A DNA stretch of 64,000 nt, from NCBI GenBank assembly GCA_045104975.1, contig JBGCCY010000161.1, positions 1 through 64,000 on the forward strand. Reading direction: 5' to 3'. A program made the position numbers and the translations under genes. The stretch comes from CAJQQY01 sp045104975 (GTDB taxonomy: Bacteria > Bacteroidota > Bacteroidia > Chitinophagales > Saprospiraceae). The notes beneath the pieces were generated by a model, which worked only from the letters and a program-made list of their open reading frames with translations, had not been told where the DNA came from and did not search any database. This document shows positions 1 through 8,046 of this stretch, piece by piece; the stretch's first letter is position 1, and each line of letters begins with the position of its first letter.

Positions 1-818
1 CCATTTTTATCCAACATGCCATCCATGTAACCTCGATTGACTGCCGTCGACTGCAAAGGATACAAACTTCGATCGACACAAATATTTTTTCCCACACCTT
101 CTTTTGGATGTAAAAATTTATTGCGCGTTATTTGATTCGGCATCACATAATCTCCATACAAAGGATTGGAATTGTCATTATAAAAAAGTCGCCCATAGTC
201 ATCCCGAGTGATTCCCCATTGCCCTCGAAAGTGTGTCGGTTCTTTTTTCCAAACACCTTCAACTCTTCGATAGCGAAAATTACTTTTTGCATTATAAATC
301 CAATTGTCGAGATTCATCATCAAGCCATTTGGTTGATGTTCCACATTTCCACCGATTGCATAAAGACTATCCACCAAGACTCGATTCTTAGGTTGATCAT
401 TTTCGATTTCTACAAAATAAAGATTAGGTGCTTCAGCATAAAGTAGTCCTCCGTAAACCAATGCCATCGCTCTTGGCTGATGTAATTTTTCCAAAAAAAC
501 TTTAGCATGATCCATTCGACCATTCCCATTTTTATCTTCCAATATAACAATACGACCACGTGCTACATCTTCATCACTTCCATGAATATTCGGCATGTAA
601 TCGGGCATTTCCATTACCCAAATTCTTCCTTGATTATCGAAAGTCATGGCAACAGGTGCTTCGATCAAAGGTTCGGATGCAATGAGTTCAATATGGAAAT
701 TGTCTTGTAAGATAAATTCGCTCAAATCAATTTCTGGTTCAGAAATATTTTGCAGAGATTCTGATTGGCAAGAAATAAAAAAGATTAAAATAAAAAGTAG
801 ATATTTGGAATTCGTCAT
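1..818 (-). CDS. PQQ-type sorbosone dehydrogenase-like lipoprotein, N-terminal part (runs off window)
   Basis: A long open frame on the minus strand starts with ATG at 818 and is still open at base 1, so only about 272 N-terminal residues are present. The protein begins with a lipoprotein signal (basic start, hydrophobic run, FFISC lipobox near residue 17). It continues with text typical of the membrane-bound dehydrogenase/sorbosone dehydrogenase propeller family common in Bacteroidota and Planctomycetota: 'FHIELIASEPLIEAPVAM', 'GRIWVMEMPDYMP', 'ILEDKNGNGRMDHAKVF' and 'HQPNGLMMNLDNWIYNAKS'. Family members are usually periplasmic or outer-membrane-anchored, often with HEAT repeats and a cytochrome c domain further on, which cannot be checked here. 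It is divergent from the hydrolase-like lipoprotein at 878, and the two often co-occur in sugar oxidation loci. The family call is good; substrate and activity are unknown. Confidence 0.82.
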   Translation of the reverse strand, partial: MTNSKYLLFILIFFISCQSESLQNISEPEIDLSEFILQDNFHIELIASEPLIEAPVAMTFDNQGRIWVMEMPDYMPNIHGSDEDVARGRIVILEDKNGNGRMDHAKVFLEKLHQPRAMALVYGGLLYAEAPNLYFVEIENDQPKNRVLVDSLYAIGGNVEHQPNGLMMNLDNWIYNAKSNFRYRRVEGVWKKEPTHFRGQWGITRDDYGRLFYNDNSNPLYGDYVMPNQITRNKFLHPKEGVGKNICVDRSLYPLQSTAVNRGYMDGMLDKN

Positions 819-877
819 ATTTCAAAATTGATTTTTAATTCGTTTTGATTTTTTCCTAAAAATAAAAAAGATTATCA

Positions 878-2101
878 ATGAAGTGGTTTTTACTTTTTGT
901 TTCTATTCTGTTTTTTTCTTGTAATCAATCTGAGAAGGTTTCAAAATCTTCTGATTGGGAATTACTTTTTAATGAACAAAACCTCAATAATTGGGAAGTA
1001 AGAAATGGAACTGCCGAATATATTATCGAAGAAAAAGAACTCGTCGGAACGGCAAAATTAAACACCCCTAATACATTCTTATGTCCAAAAAAAATGTACG
1101 ATGATTTTATTTTGGAGTTAGAATTAAAAATAGACCAGCCACTCAATTCGGGCATTCAAATTCGCAGTAATTCTATTCCAACTTATTATGATGGAGCAGT
1201 ACATGGTTATCAAGTTGAAGTTGATCCAAGTCCACGAGCTTTCAGTGGAGGCATTTATGACGAGTCACGTCGAGGGTGGATTTATCCGCTTTGTGAAAAT
1301 TCCGAAGGACGAAAAGGTTTTAAGAATGATACATGGAATAAATATCGGATTGAGGCAATTGGTCCGTCGATTCGAGTTTGGGTAAATGGAATCCAAACGG
1401 CTAACCTTCAAGACGATTTAACTGCAAAAGGTTTTATTGGTTTGCAAGTTCATAGCATAGGAAAAGATTCATCCATGGTTGGAAAAACTGTTCGTTGGAG
1501 AAATATTAAAATTGCCACCAACAATTTAGAGAAATTACAAACACCAGATGATGGCAAAACACCTGAAATAAATTTAGTCCCAAATCAACTGAGTGACCGT
1601 GAAAAAGAAAAGGGCTATACTTCTTATTTAAATGAACGTGAAAATATTCGACTCAAGGAAGGCGAGTCGATTGGCTTTGAAAGTGTCGAAAATTTTGACT
1701 TAAAATTTGAATTCAATTTATCCAAAAACGCTGAAGGAGGCATTGAATATTTTTCCAATGAAAAAAATGAAAAATGTATTTTTCAAATCATTGACAATGA
1801 TTCATTATCGAAGGCAGAACAAAAAGGAAATCAATCTTTGGCTTCTTTGAAAGGAATTGTTACTTCGCAAAATTTATGCGTCCTAGGAAGACATCGAGAT
1901 TTTAGAGGACTAGGAAATTGGAATACAGGACGAATCATTGTTCAAAATGGAAAAATAGAACATTGGATGAATGGTTACAAAATGGTGGAGAAGGAAATTT
2001 CGGAACTAAATTTGAATTGGAAAAAAGAACTCCATCAGATATCAATTAAAAACAATATGGGAGAAGTAAATTTTCGAAGTGTTCGATTAAAAAAATTATA
2101 G
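878..2101 (+). CDS. lipoprotein with two 3-keto-disaccharide hydrolase (DUF1080)-like domains
   Basis: 407 residues. A signal peptide ends in a lipobox (LFFSC, Cys15), so a lipid-anchored envelope protein is predicted. Residues about 26-215 match the concanavalin-like DUF1080 fold: 'WELLFNEQNLNNWEV', 'NSGIQIRS', 'HGYQVEVDPS', 'RGWIYPL', 'WNKYRIEAIGPSIRVWVNG' and 'GFIGLQVHS'. The C-terminal part (about 240-407) repeats the pattern more weakly ('FEFNLSKNAEGGIEYF', 'NTGRIIVQNGKIEHWMNG'). DUF1080 proteins include hydrolases acting on 3-keto-glycosides, and a neighbouring oxidoreductase would fit that chemistry, though this is inference. It is divergently transcribed from the dehydrogenase-like gene with a 59-bp gap that must hold both promoters. 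Confidence 0.82.
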   Translation: MKWFLLFVSILFFSCNQSEKVSKSSDWELLFNEQNLNNWEVRNGTAEYIIEEKELVGTAKLNTPNTFLCPKKMYDDFILELELKIDQPLNSGIQIRSNSIPTYYDGAVHGYQVEVDPSPRAFSGGIYDESRRGWIYPLCENSEGRKGFKNDTWNKYRIEAIGPSIRVWVNGIQTANLQDDLTAKGFIGLQVHSIGKDSSMVGKTVRWRNIKIATNNLEKLQTPDDGKTPEINLVPNQLSDREKEKGYTSYLNERENIRLKEGESIGFESVENFDLKFEFNLSKNAEGGIEYFSNEKNEKCIFQIIDNDSLSKAEQKGNQSLASLKGIVTSQNLCVLGRHRDFRGLGNWNTGRIIVQNGKIEHWMNGYKMVEKEISELNLNWKKELHQISIKNNMGEVNFRSVRLKKL

Positions 2102-2255
2102 ATAGTAAATTTCTCTCAACTTGAATAGAAACAATATTTTTTATATTTCGTTTTTATATAATACTTATTTTTAAAATGCAAAATAAATAAATTAAGTACT
2201 TGATTATCAGTCATTTAAGCAATGATTAATTCATAACAAATAATCAAAATTTAGC

Positions 2256-2287
2256 TTTGACTATAATCTAGTAATTTTTTATCTTTG
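2256..2287 (+). promoter_or_regulatory. Bacteroidota-type promoter for the carbamoyltransferase cassette
   Basis: TTTG at 2256-2259, 20 bases, then TATCTTTG at 2280-2287, which is a perfect match to the TTTG-N19-21-TAnnTTTG consensus. It implies a 5' leader of about 160 nt before the ATG at 2454. The rest of the 352-bp gap 2102-2453 is AT-rich, and I see no ORF or strong hairpin in it. Confidence 0.75.
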
Positions 2288-2453
2288 CACTTCCAAAATA
2301 CAGTTTTTAGGCAGTTACAACATAATTTTACATACCCACCAAACAACCGTTCTATTTTCCAAGACGATTAAACGTTCTACTTTTGTCTGCCTACTTGAAA
2401 ATAAGGTTAATTCAGAAAATTTATTATTTAACAAACAAGATGTACACCTTCTA

Positions 2454-4322
2454 ATGAAGATACTAGGAATATCCGCTTTTTACCACGACTCAGCAGCAGC
2501 CGTCATCGACGGAGATAACATTATCGCAGCAGCACAAGAAGAACGATTTACTCGAAAAAAACACGATCCAGGTTTCCCGGTTCATGCCACAAAATATTGC
2601 CTAGAGCAAGCTGGATGGACTATTGATGAATTGGACGCTGTTGTTTTTTACGATAAGCCATTGCTTAAATTCGAGCGACTTTTAGAAACTTATTATTCAT
2701 TTGCACCAAAAGGATTTCGATCTTTTATTACTTCGATCCCAGTTTGGTTAAAAGAAAAAATGTTCCTCAAAAGATTGATTCACGAAGAATTGGAGAAAGT
2801 TGGACCTTACGATAAAAAGAACGTAAAATTATTGTTCCCGGAACATCACCTTTCTCACGCAGCTTCTGCTTACTACCCATCACCTTATGAAGATGCAGCA
2901 ATTTTGACTGTAGATGGTGTGGGCGAATGGGCAACTGCTTCTATTTGTCATGGAAAAGGAAAGGATATCAAAATACTTAAAGAGTTACGTTTCCCACATT
3001 CTATTGGATTATTATATTCTGCTTTTACTTATTTCTTAGGATTTAAAGTAAACTCAGGGGAATATAAATTGATGGGATTAGCTCCTTATGGGAACCCAGA
3101 ATCTGAGCGAGTTAAGAAATTCATAGAAATCATTAAGACTACATTAATTGATATCAAACCTGATGGATCCCTTTGGTTAAATCAAGATTATTTCAACTAT
3201 GCGACTGGTCTTCGAATGGTGCATGATAAAAAATGGGAAAAATTATTTGGTTTCCCTCGAAGAAATGCGGAGACAGATATGAATCAAGCGCAATCTGATT
3301 TGGGAATGGCGATTCAAAAAGTCACCGAAGAGATTGTTATTTTGATGGCTCAAGAAGCGAAGCGATTGACAGGTTCTAAAAACTTGTGTATGGCTGGAGG
3401 AGTTGCCTTGAATTGTGTAGCAAATGGAAAATTAGTAAAAGCTGGAGTTTTCGATAATATCTTTATCCAACCTGCAGCAGGTGATGCTGGAGGAGCATTG
3501 GGTGCTGCTCAAGTAGCCAATTACATCTACTTCAAGAAAGAGAGAAAAGTCACGAATGGCGTAATGATGGATTCTATGAAAGGATCATATTTGGGACCAG
3601 AAGCTTCGAGCAAAGAGATTGAAATAATGGCTCGAAAAACTAAAGGTGTTTATAAAAAGTACGATAAATTCGAAGACTTGTGTGAGCAAATTGCTAAATA
3701 TATTGATGATGGTGCAGCAATTGGCTGGATGCAAGGACGAATGGAATTTGGCCCACGTGCATTGGGAGGAAGAAGCATTATTGGAGATCCTCGGAACTCT
3801 GAGATGCAAGAAAAAATGAATTTAAAAATTAAATATCGGGAATCATTCCGACCATTTGCTCCTTCAGTTTTGGCGGAGGATGTAGAAGATTGGTTTGACC
3901 ATAAAGGTATTTCACCTTATATGTTGTTGGTACAAGATGTAGCTGAGAAAATCAAAAAGGAAGTTCCAGCGAACTATCATGATTTGCCACAACGTGAAAA
4001 ATTATACACCGTTCGTTCTACAATTCCTGCAATTACTCACATTGATTTTTCTGCAAGAATTCAAACTGTACACGAACAAACTAACCCGAAATATCATCAA
4101 TTAATTTCGGCATTTAAAAAGTTAACAGGATGTCCTGTTGTAATAAACACTTCTTTCAATGTACGAGGCGAACCTATCGTAAATACTCCTGAGGATGCTT
4201 ACCGTTGTTTTATGAGAACGGAAATGGATTACTTAGTAGTTGGCGATTATGTTTTTGTAAAAACAGAACAACCTGATTGGAATGAAAAAGATAAATGGAA
4301 AGACGAGTTTGTTTTGGACTAA
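2454..4322 (+). CDS. NodU/CmcH/SxtI-family O-carbamoyltransferase
   Basis: 622 residues, the usual family length. The N-terminal domain has the Kae1/ASKHA-like start 'ILGISAFYHDSAAAVIDG' and the metal/nucleotide motif HHLSHA at residues 131-136, followed by 'TVDGVGEWA' at 152-160. The C-terminal carbamoyltransferase domain carries 'GRMEFGPRALGGRSI' from about residue 431 and 'INTSFNVRGEPIV' near the end. Such enzymes make carbamoyl-adenylate from carbamoyl phosphate and ATP and transfer the carbamoyl group to a hydroxyl (Nod factors, cephamycin, saxitoxin, surface glycans). It is the first gene of a cassette with an SGNH hydrolase, a DUF5989 peptide and an SxtJ-like protein, an arrangement recalling sxtI-sxtJ-sxtK. 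The acceptor is unknown; an exported glycan or lipid is my guess. Confidence 0.92.
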   Translation: MKILGISAFYHDSAAAVIDGDNIIAAAQEERFTRKKHDPGFPVHATKYCLEQAGWTIDELDAVVFYDKPLLKFERLLETYYSFAPKGFRSFITSIPVWLKEKMFLKRLIHEELEKVGPYDKKNVKLLFPEHHLSHAASAYYPSPYEDAAILTVDGVGEWATASICHGKGKDIKILKELRFPHSIGLLYSAFTYFLGFKVNSGEYKLMGLAPYGNPESERVKKFIEIIKTTLIDIKPDGSLWLNQDYFNYATGLRMVHDKKWEKLFGFPRRNAETDMNQAQSDLGMAIQKVTEEIVILMAQEAKRLTGSKNLCMAGGVALNCVANGKLVKAGVFDNIFIQPAAGDAGGALGAAQVANYIYFKKERKVTNGVMMDSMKGSYLGPEASSKEIEIMARKTKGVYKKYDKFEDLCEQIAKYIDDGAAIGWMQGRMEFGPRALGGRSIIGDPRNSEMQEKMNLKIKYRESFRPFAPSVLAEDVEDWFDHKGISPYMLLVQDVAEKIKKEVPANYHDLPQREKLYTVRSTIPAITHIDFSARIQTVHEQTNPKYHQLISAFKKLTGCPVVINTSFNVRGEPIVNTPEDAYRCFMRTEMDYLVVGDYVFVKTEQPDWNEKDKWKDEFVLD

Positions 4323-4401
4323 AAATTACCCCTAAAAAAATAATGTGCCAAAGGGAAAATTGGCTATTTATTTTTTTAACATAAAACAACTTATACATAC
4401 T

Positions 4402-5436
4402 ATGAAAAAATGGTTGTCCAATATTGGAGCAATGCTACTTTCAACATTTATGATGTTGCTTGTATGCGAAGGAATAGTTCGGCTGGTAGAACCGCAACAA
4501 CTAGCTCCCGTAAAATTTATGTATGATAAAGAAATTGGTTTAATTCATGTGCCTCATTTAAAGGGAGTTGAATATAGACCTAAGAATTATAACATTAAAT
4601 TTACAAATGGTGAAGATGGATTTCGAATTACTCACAAAGGTGAGCTTCCGAATTTTGTCAATAAAAAAATAATGTTTATCGGTGACTCTTTTACTTATGG
4701 AAAAGGAGTCAACGATCAAGAAACTTTTGCTTATGAATTGCAACAAGCACTAATCAGAGATAGTGTGGAAATCATCAATGCGGGAGTAGAAGGTCGAGGG
4801 ACTGATCATGCTTTGCGATCATATCAATTTTACAAAGAAAAGTATCAACCGAATACGGTTATCTATTTTGCTCATTATAATGACTTGGCAGATAATATTC
4901 GAGATGAATACTACAATGTGATTAACGATTCTACTTTGACTCCAAAAAGTTTTGAAAAAATGACTGGAGGGACGAAAGAGAAATTGCGTAAAAGCAAAAT
5001 GTACAATTGGTTAATTAGTAATTCGCATTTCTTTTCTCTGCTCAAATCTGTTCTAGTCAACTTATTGATTCCTGATCAGATTGTGAGGTACGAAGAAGGA
5101 ATAGATATGGATCGAGCAAAAAAATTGACTTCTATTTACATTGATAAATTGAGAAAAGAAGTGGAAGCAGATGGTCGTAAATTTTTAGTTTATTACATTC
5201 CATCAAATCATGATATTGATGCAAGAGTGAAAGGTGGACAAACAGAACAAGAAGCATTTTTTGACAATTATTTTAGAGATAAGGACATTGAATTTTATAA
5301 TCTTTCAGAAGACTTTATTGATTCAGGTGAAACGAATATTTTAAAACATTTCTATTTACTTGAAGGTCATTGGAATCCAAACGGACATCAACTAGTCGCT
5401 GAAAAACTTAAAACTGACTCAAATGGATTTTATTAA
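4402..5436 (+). CDS. SGNH/GDSL-fold hydrolase, membrane-anchored
   Basis: 344 residues from the ATG at 4402. An in-frame ATG at 4345 would add 19 residues, but it sits only 22 bases after the previous stop and would displace the natural signal-anchor 'MKKWLSNIGAMLLSTFMMLL'. Block I is 'FIGDSFTYG' with nucleophile Ser96; block II is 'NAGVEGRGT'; block III is 'YFAHYNDLADN'; the last block is 'EGHWNPNGH' with His323. The residue preceding the catalytic His in this block is usually Asp (DxxH or DxHW); here the aligned acid is Glu. The catalytic part should face the periplasm, suggesting esterase or acyl-transfer chemistry on an envelope or exported glycoconjugate. It overlaps the DUF5989 gene by 14 bases, so the two are likely translationally coupled. 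Confidence 0.85.
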   Translation: MKKWLSNIGAMLLSTFMMLLVCEGIVRLVEPQQLAPVKFMYDKEIGLIHVPHLKGVEYRPKNYNIKFTNGEDGFRITHKGELPNFVNKKIMFIGDSFTYGKGVNDQETFAYELQQALIRDSVEIINAGVEGRGTDHALRSYQFYKEKYQPNTVIYFAHYNDLADNIRDEYYNVINDSTLTPKSFEKMTGGTKEKLRKSKMYNWLISNSHFFSLLKSVLVNLLIPDQIVRYEEGIDMDRAKKLTSIYIDKLRKEVEADGRKFLVYYIPSNHDIDARVKGGQTEQEAFFDNYFRDKDIEFYNLSEDFIDSGETNILKHFYLLEGHWNPNGHQLVAEKLKTDSNGFY

Positions 5437-5572
5437 AGATTTATTCAAATTTATGGGAGAAAGAAAAAAATTCTGGTTAGCACCAGTAATTATTTTACTC
5501 CTTTTACTAGGTGTATTGATTGTAATCGGTGGTGGTTCAGCTATCGCTCCATTTATCTACACATTATTCTAG
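5423..5572 (+). CDS. DUF5989-family small membrane protein (SxtK-like position)
   Basis: 49 residues, ATG at 5423 overlapping the end of the SGNH gene. The sequence starts 'MDFIKDLFKFMGERKKFWL', has one hydrophobic helix (about residues 19-40) and ends 'SAIAPFIYTLF'. This matches my memory of DUF5989, a family of about 50 residues that sits next to NodU-type carbamoyltransferases. It is too short to be found by usual length cutoffs. The amphipathic basic N-terminus plus a single membrane span suggests it docks the soluble carbamoyltransferase to the membrane or to the SxtJ-like partner; this role is inference. Frame, overlap and family text agree, so I regard it as a real gene. Confidence 0.85.
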   Translation: MDFIKDLFKFMGERKKFWLAPVIILLLLLGVLIVIGGGSAIAPFIYTLF

Positions 5573-5582
5573 TAGACAAAAC

Positions 5583-5620
5583 CCGTGTCATCCCGAGTAT
5601 TCGTGGTGGCACGGATTTTT
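5583..5620 (+). terminator. hairpin terminator inside the carbamoyltransferase cassette
   Basis: Stem CCGTGTCA (5583-5590) with TGGCACGG (5607-5614), one G-U pair, 16-nt loop, followed by ATTTTT. It lies between the DUF5989 gene and the SxtJ-like gene, so the latter may be partly uncoupled. Confidence 0.5.
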
Positions 5621-5718
5621 ATCAAGAACATTTCGGAAAAAGAAATTTTTCTTTTTCCCTTAAACAATATTTGTAAAAACTAAATAGGTTCCTCGAAGGA
5701 ATTTAAAGATTCATTATC

Positions 5719-6099
5719 ATGAATAGAGAAAAAAAAGTAGAAGCAATACTTGCCATCGTCGTTGGTTTTTTAGCCTTATATTTCATCTTTGGAGTTTGGA
5801 GAGGGTTTGAAGTTGATTGGATGTTATGGGTTTCTTTAGTAGTTGGCGTTTTAAGTATGATGTCAGATACTGTGATGAATTTAATCACAGGTGCATGGTT
5901 CAAGTTTGCCGAAATTCTAGGGAATTATGTGACTGGGCCTATTCTTTTAGGCTTGGTATTTTTCGTAGTTCTTTTTCCAATTTCAGTTTTAGCTAGAATT
6001 TTTGGAAAAGATCATTTGATGAAAAAACGAAGAGATGATTCTTATTATGTTGATCGAGATCACGCTTACGTGACTGAGGATATTGAGAATATCTGGTAA
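5719..6099 (+). CDS. SxtJ-family membrane protein
   Basis: 126 residues with three predicted membrane helices (about 8-26, 31-52 and 70-95) and a charged C-terminal tail rich in Asp, Arg and Tyr. The pattern 'MLWVSLVVGVLSMMSD' followed by 'FAEILGNYVTGPILLGLVFFVVLFPI' fits the SxtJ family, whose members accompany carbamoyltransferases of the SxtI type. In saxitoxin clusters SxtJ and SxtK have no proven enzymatic role and have been suggested to be accessory subunits. It lies 146 bp after the DUF5989 gene, with a weak hairpin between. The ATG at 5719 directly starts a plausible N-terminus 'MNREKKVEAILAIVVG'. Confidence 0.8.
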   Translation: MNREKKVEAILAIVVGFLALYFIFGVWRGFEVDWMLWVSLVVGVLSMMSDTVMNLITGAWFKFAEILGNYVTGPILLGLVFFVVLFPISVLARIFGKDHLMKKRRDDSYYVDRDHAYVTEDIENIW

Positions 6100-6123
6100 G
6101 AGAAATTTCTTTTTTGAAAAAAT

Positions 6124-6159
6124 AAAAACCGCAAAAGTAGTAATGCTTTTGCGGTTTTT
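6124..6159. terminator. bidirectional terminator between SxtJ-like and DUF1877 genes
   Basis: Perfect 14-bp stem AAAAACCGCAAAAG (6124-6137) and CTTTTGCGGTTTTT (6146-6159) with an 8-nt loop; A-rich on one side and T-rich on the other, so it can serve both converging genes. Confidence 0.9.
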
Positions 6160-6182
6160 GTTTTTTGGGAATGTATTGTTAT

Positions 6183-6734
6183 TTATCCTCTTTCAACAAT
6201 TACATAATTTTTATTATTTTTTGCTCGTTCAAAAAATGAAAACAATTTGTCGTAGTTTTCTCTAACATATTTTTTAAGTTCTTCATCTTCGCTCCATATT
6301 TCTGGGTAAATACCTAATCCATTTAGTCTATCAAAATCACAGTCCTTGATTAACTCATTTATTTTCACCGTCCTTAAATAATCAAAAATACTTACGACTT
6401 CATCATCTGTAATATAGCTTACACCTAATTCCTCTTCCATCATTAATTTATCAACTTCTTCGGGTGTTCCTGTCTCATAAATATTTTCTATTTCCTCTTC
6501 AGAATAAGGTAATTCTAAAGTATATGAATCCGGATACATTATTGTTGAAGCAATATGTTCAATGGGATATTTTTCTTTGGTTAACAGAAAATGAATAACT
6601 TCCCAAGTCTTATCTATATCCATAATTTCTTCAGCTTGTCTGAGAATTAAATTCTGGGACTCAAAATCAATAATTTTTGATAGTGCTTCAATTTCTTTTT
6701 TGGTTACTCTTGAAAATCCTACAATTATCCCCAC
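6183..6734 (-). CDS. DUF1877 (YfbM-like) protein
   Basis: 183 residues beginning 'MGIIVGFSRVTKKEIEAL', the typical start of DUF1877 proteins, followed by 'DIDKTWEVIHFLLT', which is the most conserved block of that family. The rest is strongly acidic with two short helices. Soluble, with no signal peptide. The function of the family is not known; members are often found singly, as here. Converges on the SxtJ-like gene through the terminator at 6124. Confidence 0.75.
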   Translation of the reverse strand: MGIIVGFSRVTKKEIEALSKIIDFESQNLILRQAEEIMDIDKTWEVIHFLLTKEKYPIEHIASTIMYPDSYTLELPYSEEEIENIYETGTPEEVDKLMMEEELGVSYITDDEVVSIFDYLRTVKINELIKDCDFDRLNGLGIYPEIWSEDEELKKYVRENYDKLFSFFERAKNNKNYVIVERG

Positions 6735-6758
6735 AGGTATATATTTTTAATTAAAAAA

Positions 6759-7898
6759 TCACCCCTTTCCCACAATCCCTTCCCTCGCCATCCAATCATC
6801 AATACTCTCCTTTTTAATCGCTGCTGCCATCAAACTAGGAAATTGATCTGGCGAACAAGCAAACGAAGGAATCCCCAAAGTCGAAAATTTTGAAGCAACC
6901 GATTTATCAAATTGAGGTGCACCTTGATCGTCCAACGCCAACAAAGTAATTAACTGAACTCCCGAACTTTTTATCGCTGCTGCTTTCTTCAACATTTCAT
7001 TTTCATTACCACCTTCATACAAATCTGAAATCAAAACCAAAATGGTGTCTTCCGGTTTTCTAATTAATCCCTTGGAATAACCTAGCGCTTTATTGATATT
7101 AGTTCCACCACCAAGTTGTGTTGCAAATAACAAATCTACAGGATCATCCAACTCTTCCGTCAAGTCAACTACTGAAGTATCGAATACCACCATGTGCGTT
7201 TTGACCGAACGAAGCGAAGCCATCACCGCTCCAAATACTCCTGCGTAAACCATCGAGTTGGCCATCGAACCACTTTGATCTACCAACAAAATAACATCCT
7301 TGAGAGATTGTCCTTTTTTGCCATGACCGATTAAAACTTCAGGAATAATGGAGTTAAATTCTTTTTGATAAGTTTTCAGATTAGCTCGAATAGTTTTGTT
7401 CCAATCTATTTCATTATGCTTCGGTCGTCGATTTCTGACCGAACGATTGATCGCTCCTTGGATAGCTTGACGTAAAGGATTTTTTAACCTTTTTTCTAAA
7501 TCTTCCACCACTTTTTGCACGACTGCTCTTGCTGTACTTTTTGTTTTTTTAGGCAAAACTTTCATCAACGAAAGAAGTGTTCCCACCAAATTCACATCAG
7601 GTTCAACTGCTTCTAATAATTCTGGCTCGAGTAACATTTGCTCTAGATTCAATCTTTCCAGCGCATCTTTTTGCATCAATTGCACCACCGAACTTGGAAA
7701 GTATTTTCGAATATCTCCCAACCATCGATTAACATTTGGCGAAGAACTTCCCAAACCTGCTTGCCGCTCAGAATCATACAATGCATCCAAAACATCATCC
7801 ATTCCTTTCATTTCAGCAGAGAGGGAAACCTGCTCATCATTATTTTTATCAGCATCTTTTCCAAGAATCAATCGCCATTTTCTAATTCGTTCTTCCAT
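6759..7898 (-). CDS. VWA-domain (CoxE-like) protein
   Basis: 379 residues starting at 'MEERIRKWRLILG' (ATG at 7898; an ATG 15 bases upstream adds MYFYI and is less likely). A helical N-terminal half (1-190) precedes a von Willebrand A domain (about 200-370) with an intact MIDAS: 'LLVDQSGSMA' (DxSxS), 'GGGTNINKAL' and 'LISDLYEGG'. Cytoplasmic VWA proteins of this layout usually work with a MoxR-type AAA ATPase in metal-insertion or chaperone roles and are co-transcribed with it; no such ATPase is nearby. It is followed closely by DUF1877 (24 bp), perhaps as one transcript. Confidence 0.83.
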   Translation of the reverse strand: MEERIRKWRLILGKDADKNNDEQVSLSAEMKGMDDVLDALYDSERQAGLGSSSPNVNRWLGDIRKYFPSSVVQLMQKDALERLNLEQMLLEPELLEAVEPDVNLVGTLLSLMKVLPKKTKSTARAVVQKVVEDLEKRLKNPLRQAIQGAINRSVRNRRPKHNEIDWNKTIRANLKTYQKEFNSIIPEVLIGHGKKGQSLKDVILLVDQSGSMANSMVYAGVFGAVMASLRSVKTHMVVFDTSVVDLTEELDDPVDLLFATQLGGGTNINKALGYSKGLIRKPEDTILVLISDLYEGGNENEMLKKAAAIKSSGVQLITLLALDDQGAPQFDKSVASKFSTLGIPSFACSPDQFPSLMAAAIKKESIDDWMAREGIVGKG

Positions 7899-8046
7899 GA
7901 TGTAAAAGTACATTTTTTTAGAAAGTCCTACTACAGTTAATTTTCAGTAATTTTAGATATTCCATGAACTGTTTTTACTATCTTTCGTTTTCATTTTTTA
8001 CTAAAGAGCCATAGAATAAATCTCCATTTTATAACAATCAAATTAC

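Noticed and set aside
132..831. Three short plus-strand frames at the left end
   Set aside because: They lie opposite the partial dehydrogenase-like gene, which has a clear lipoprotein signal and family motifs on the minus strand.
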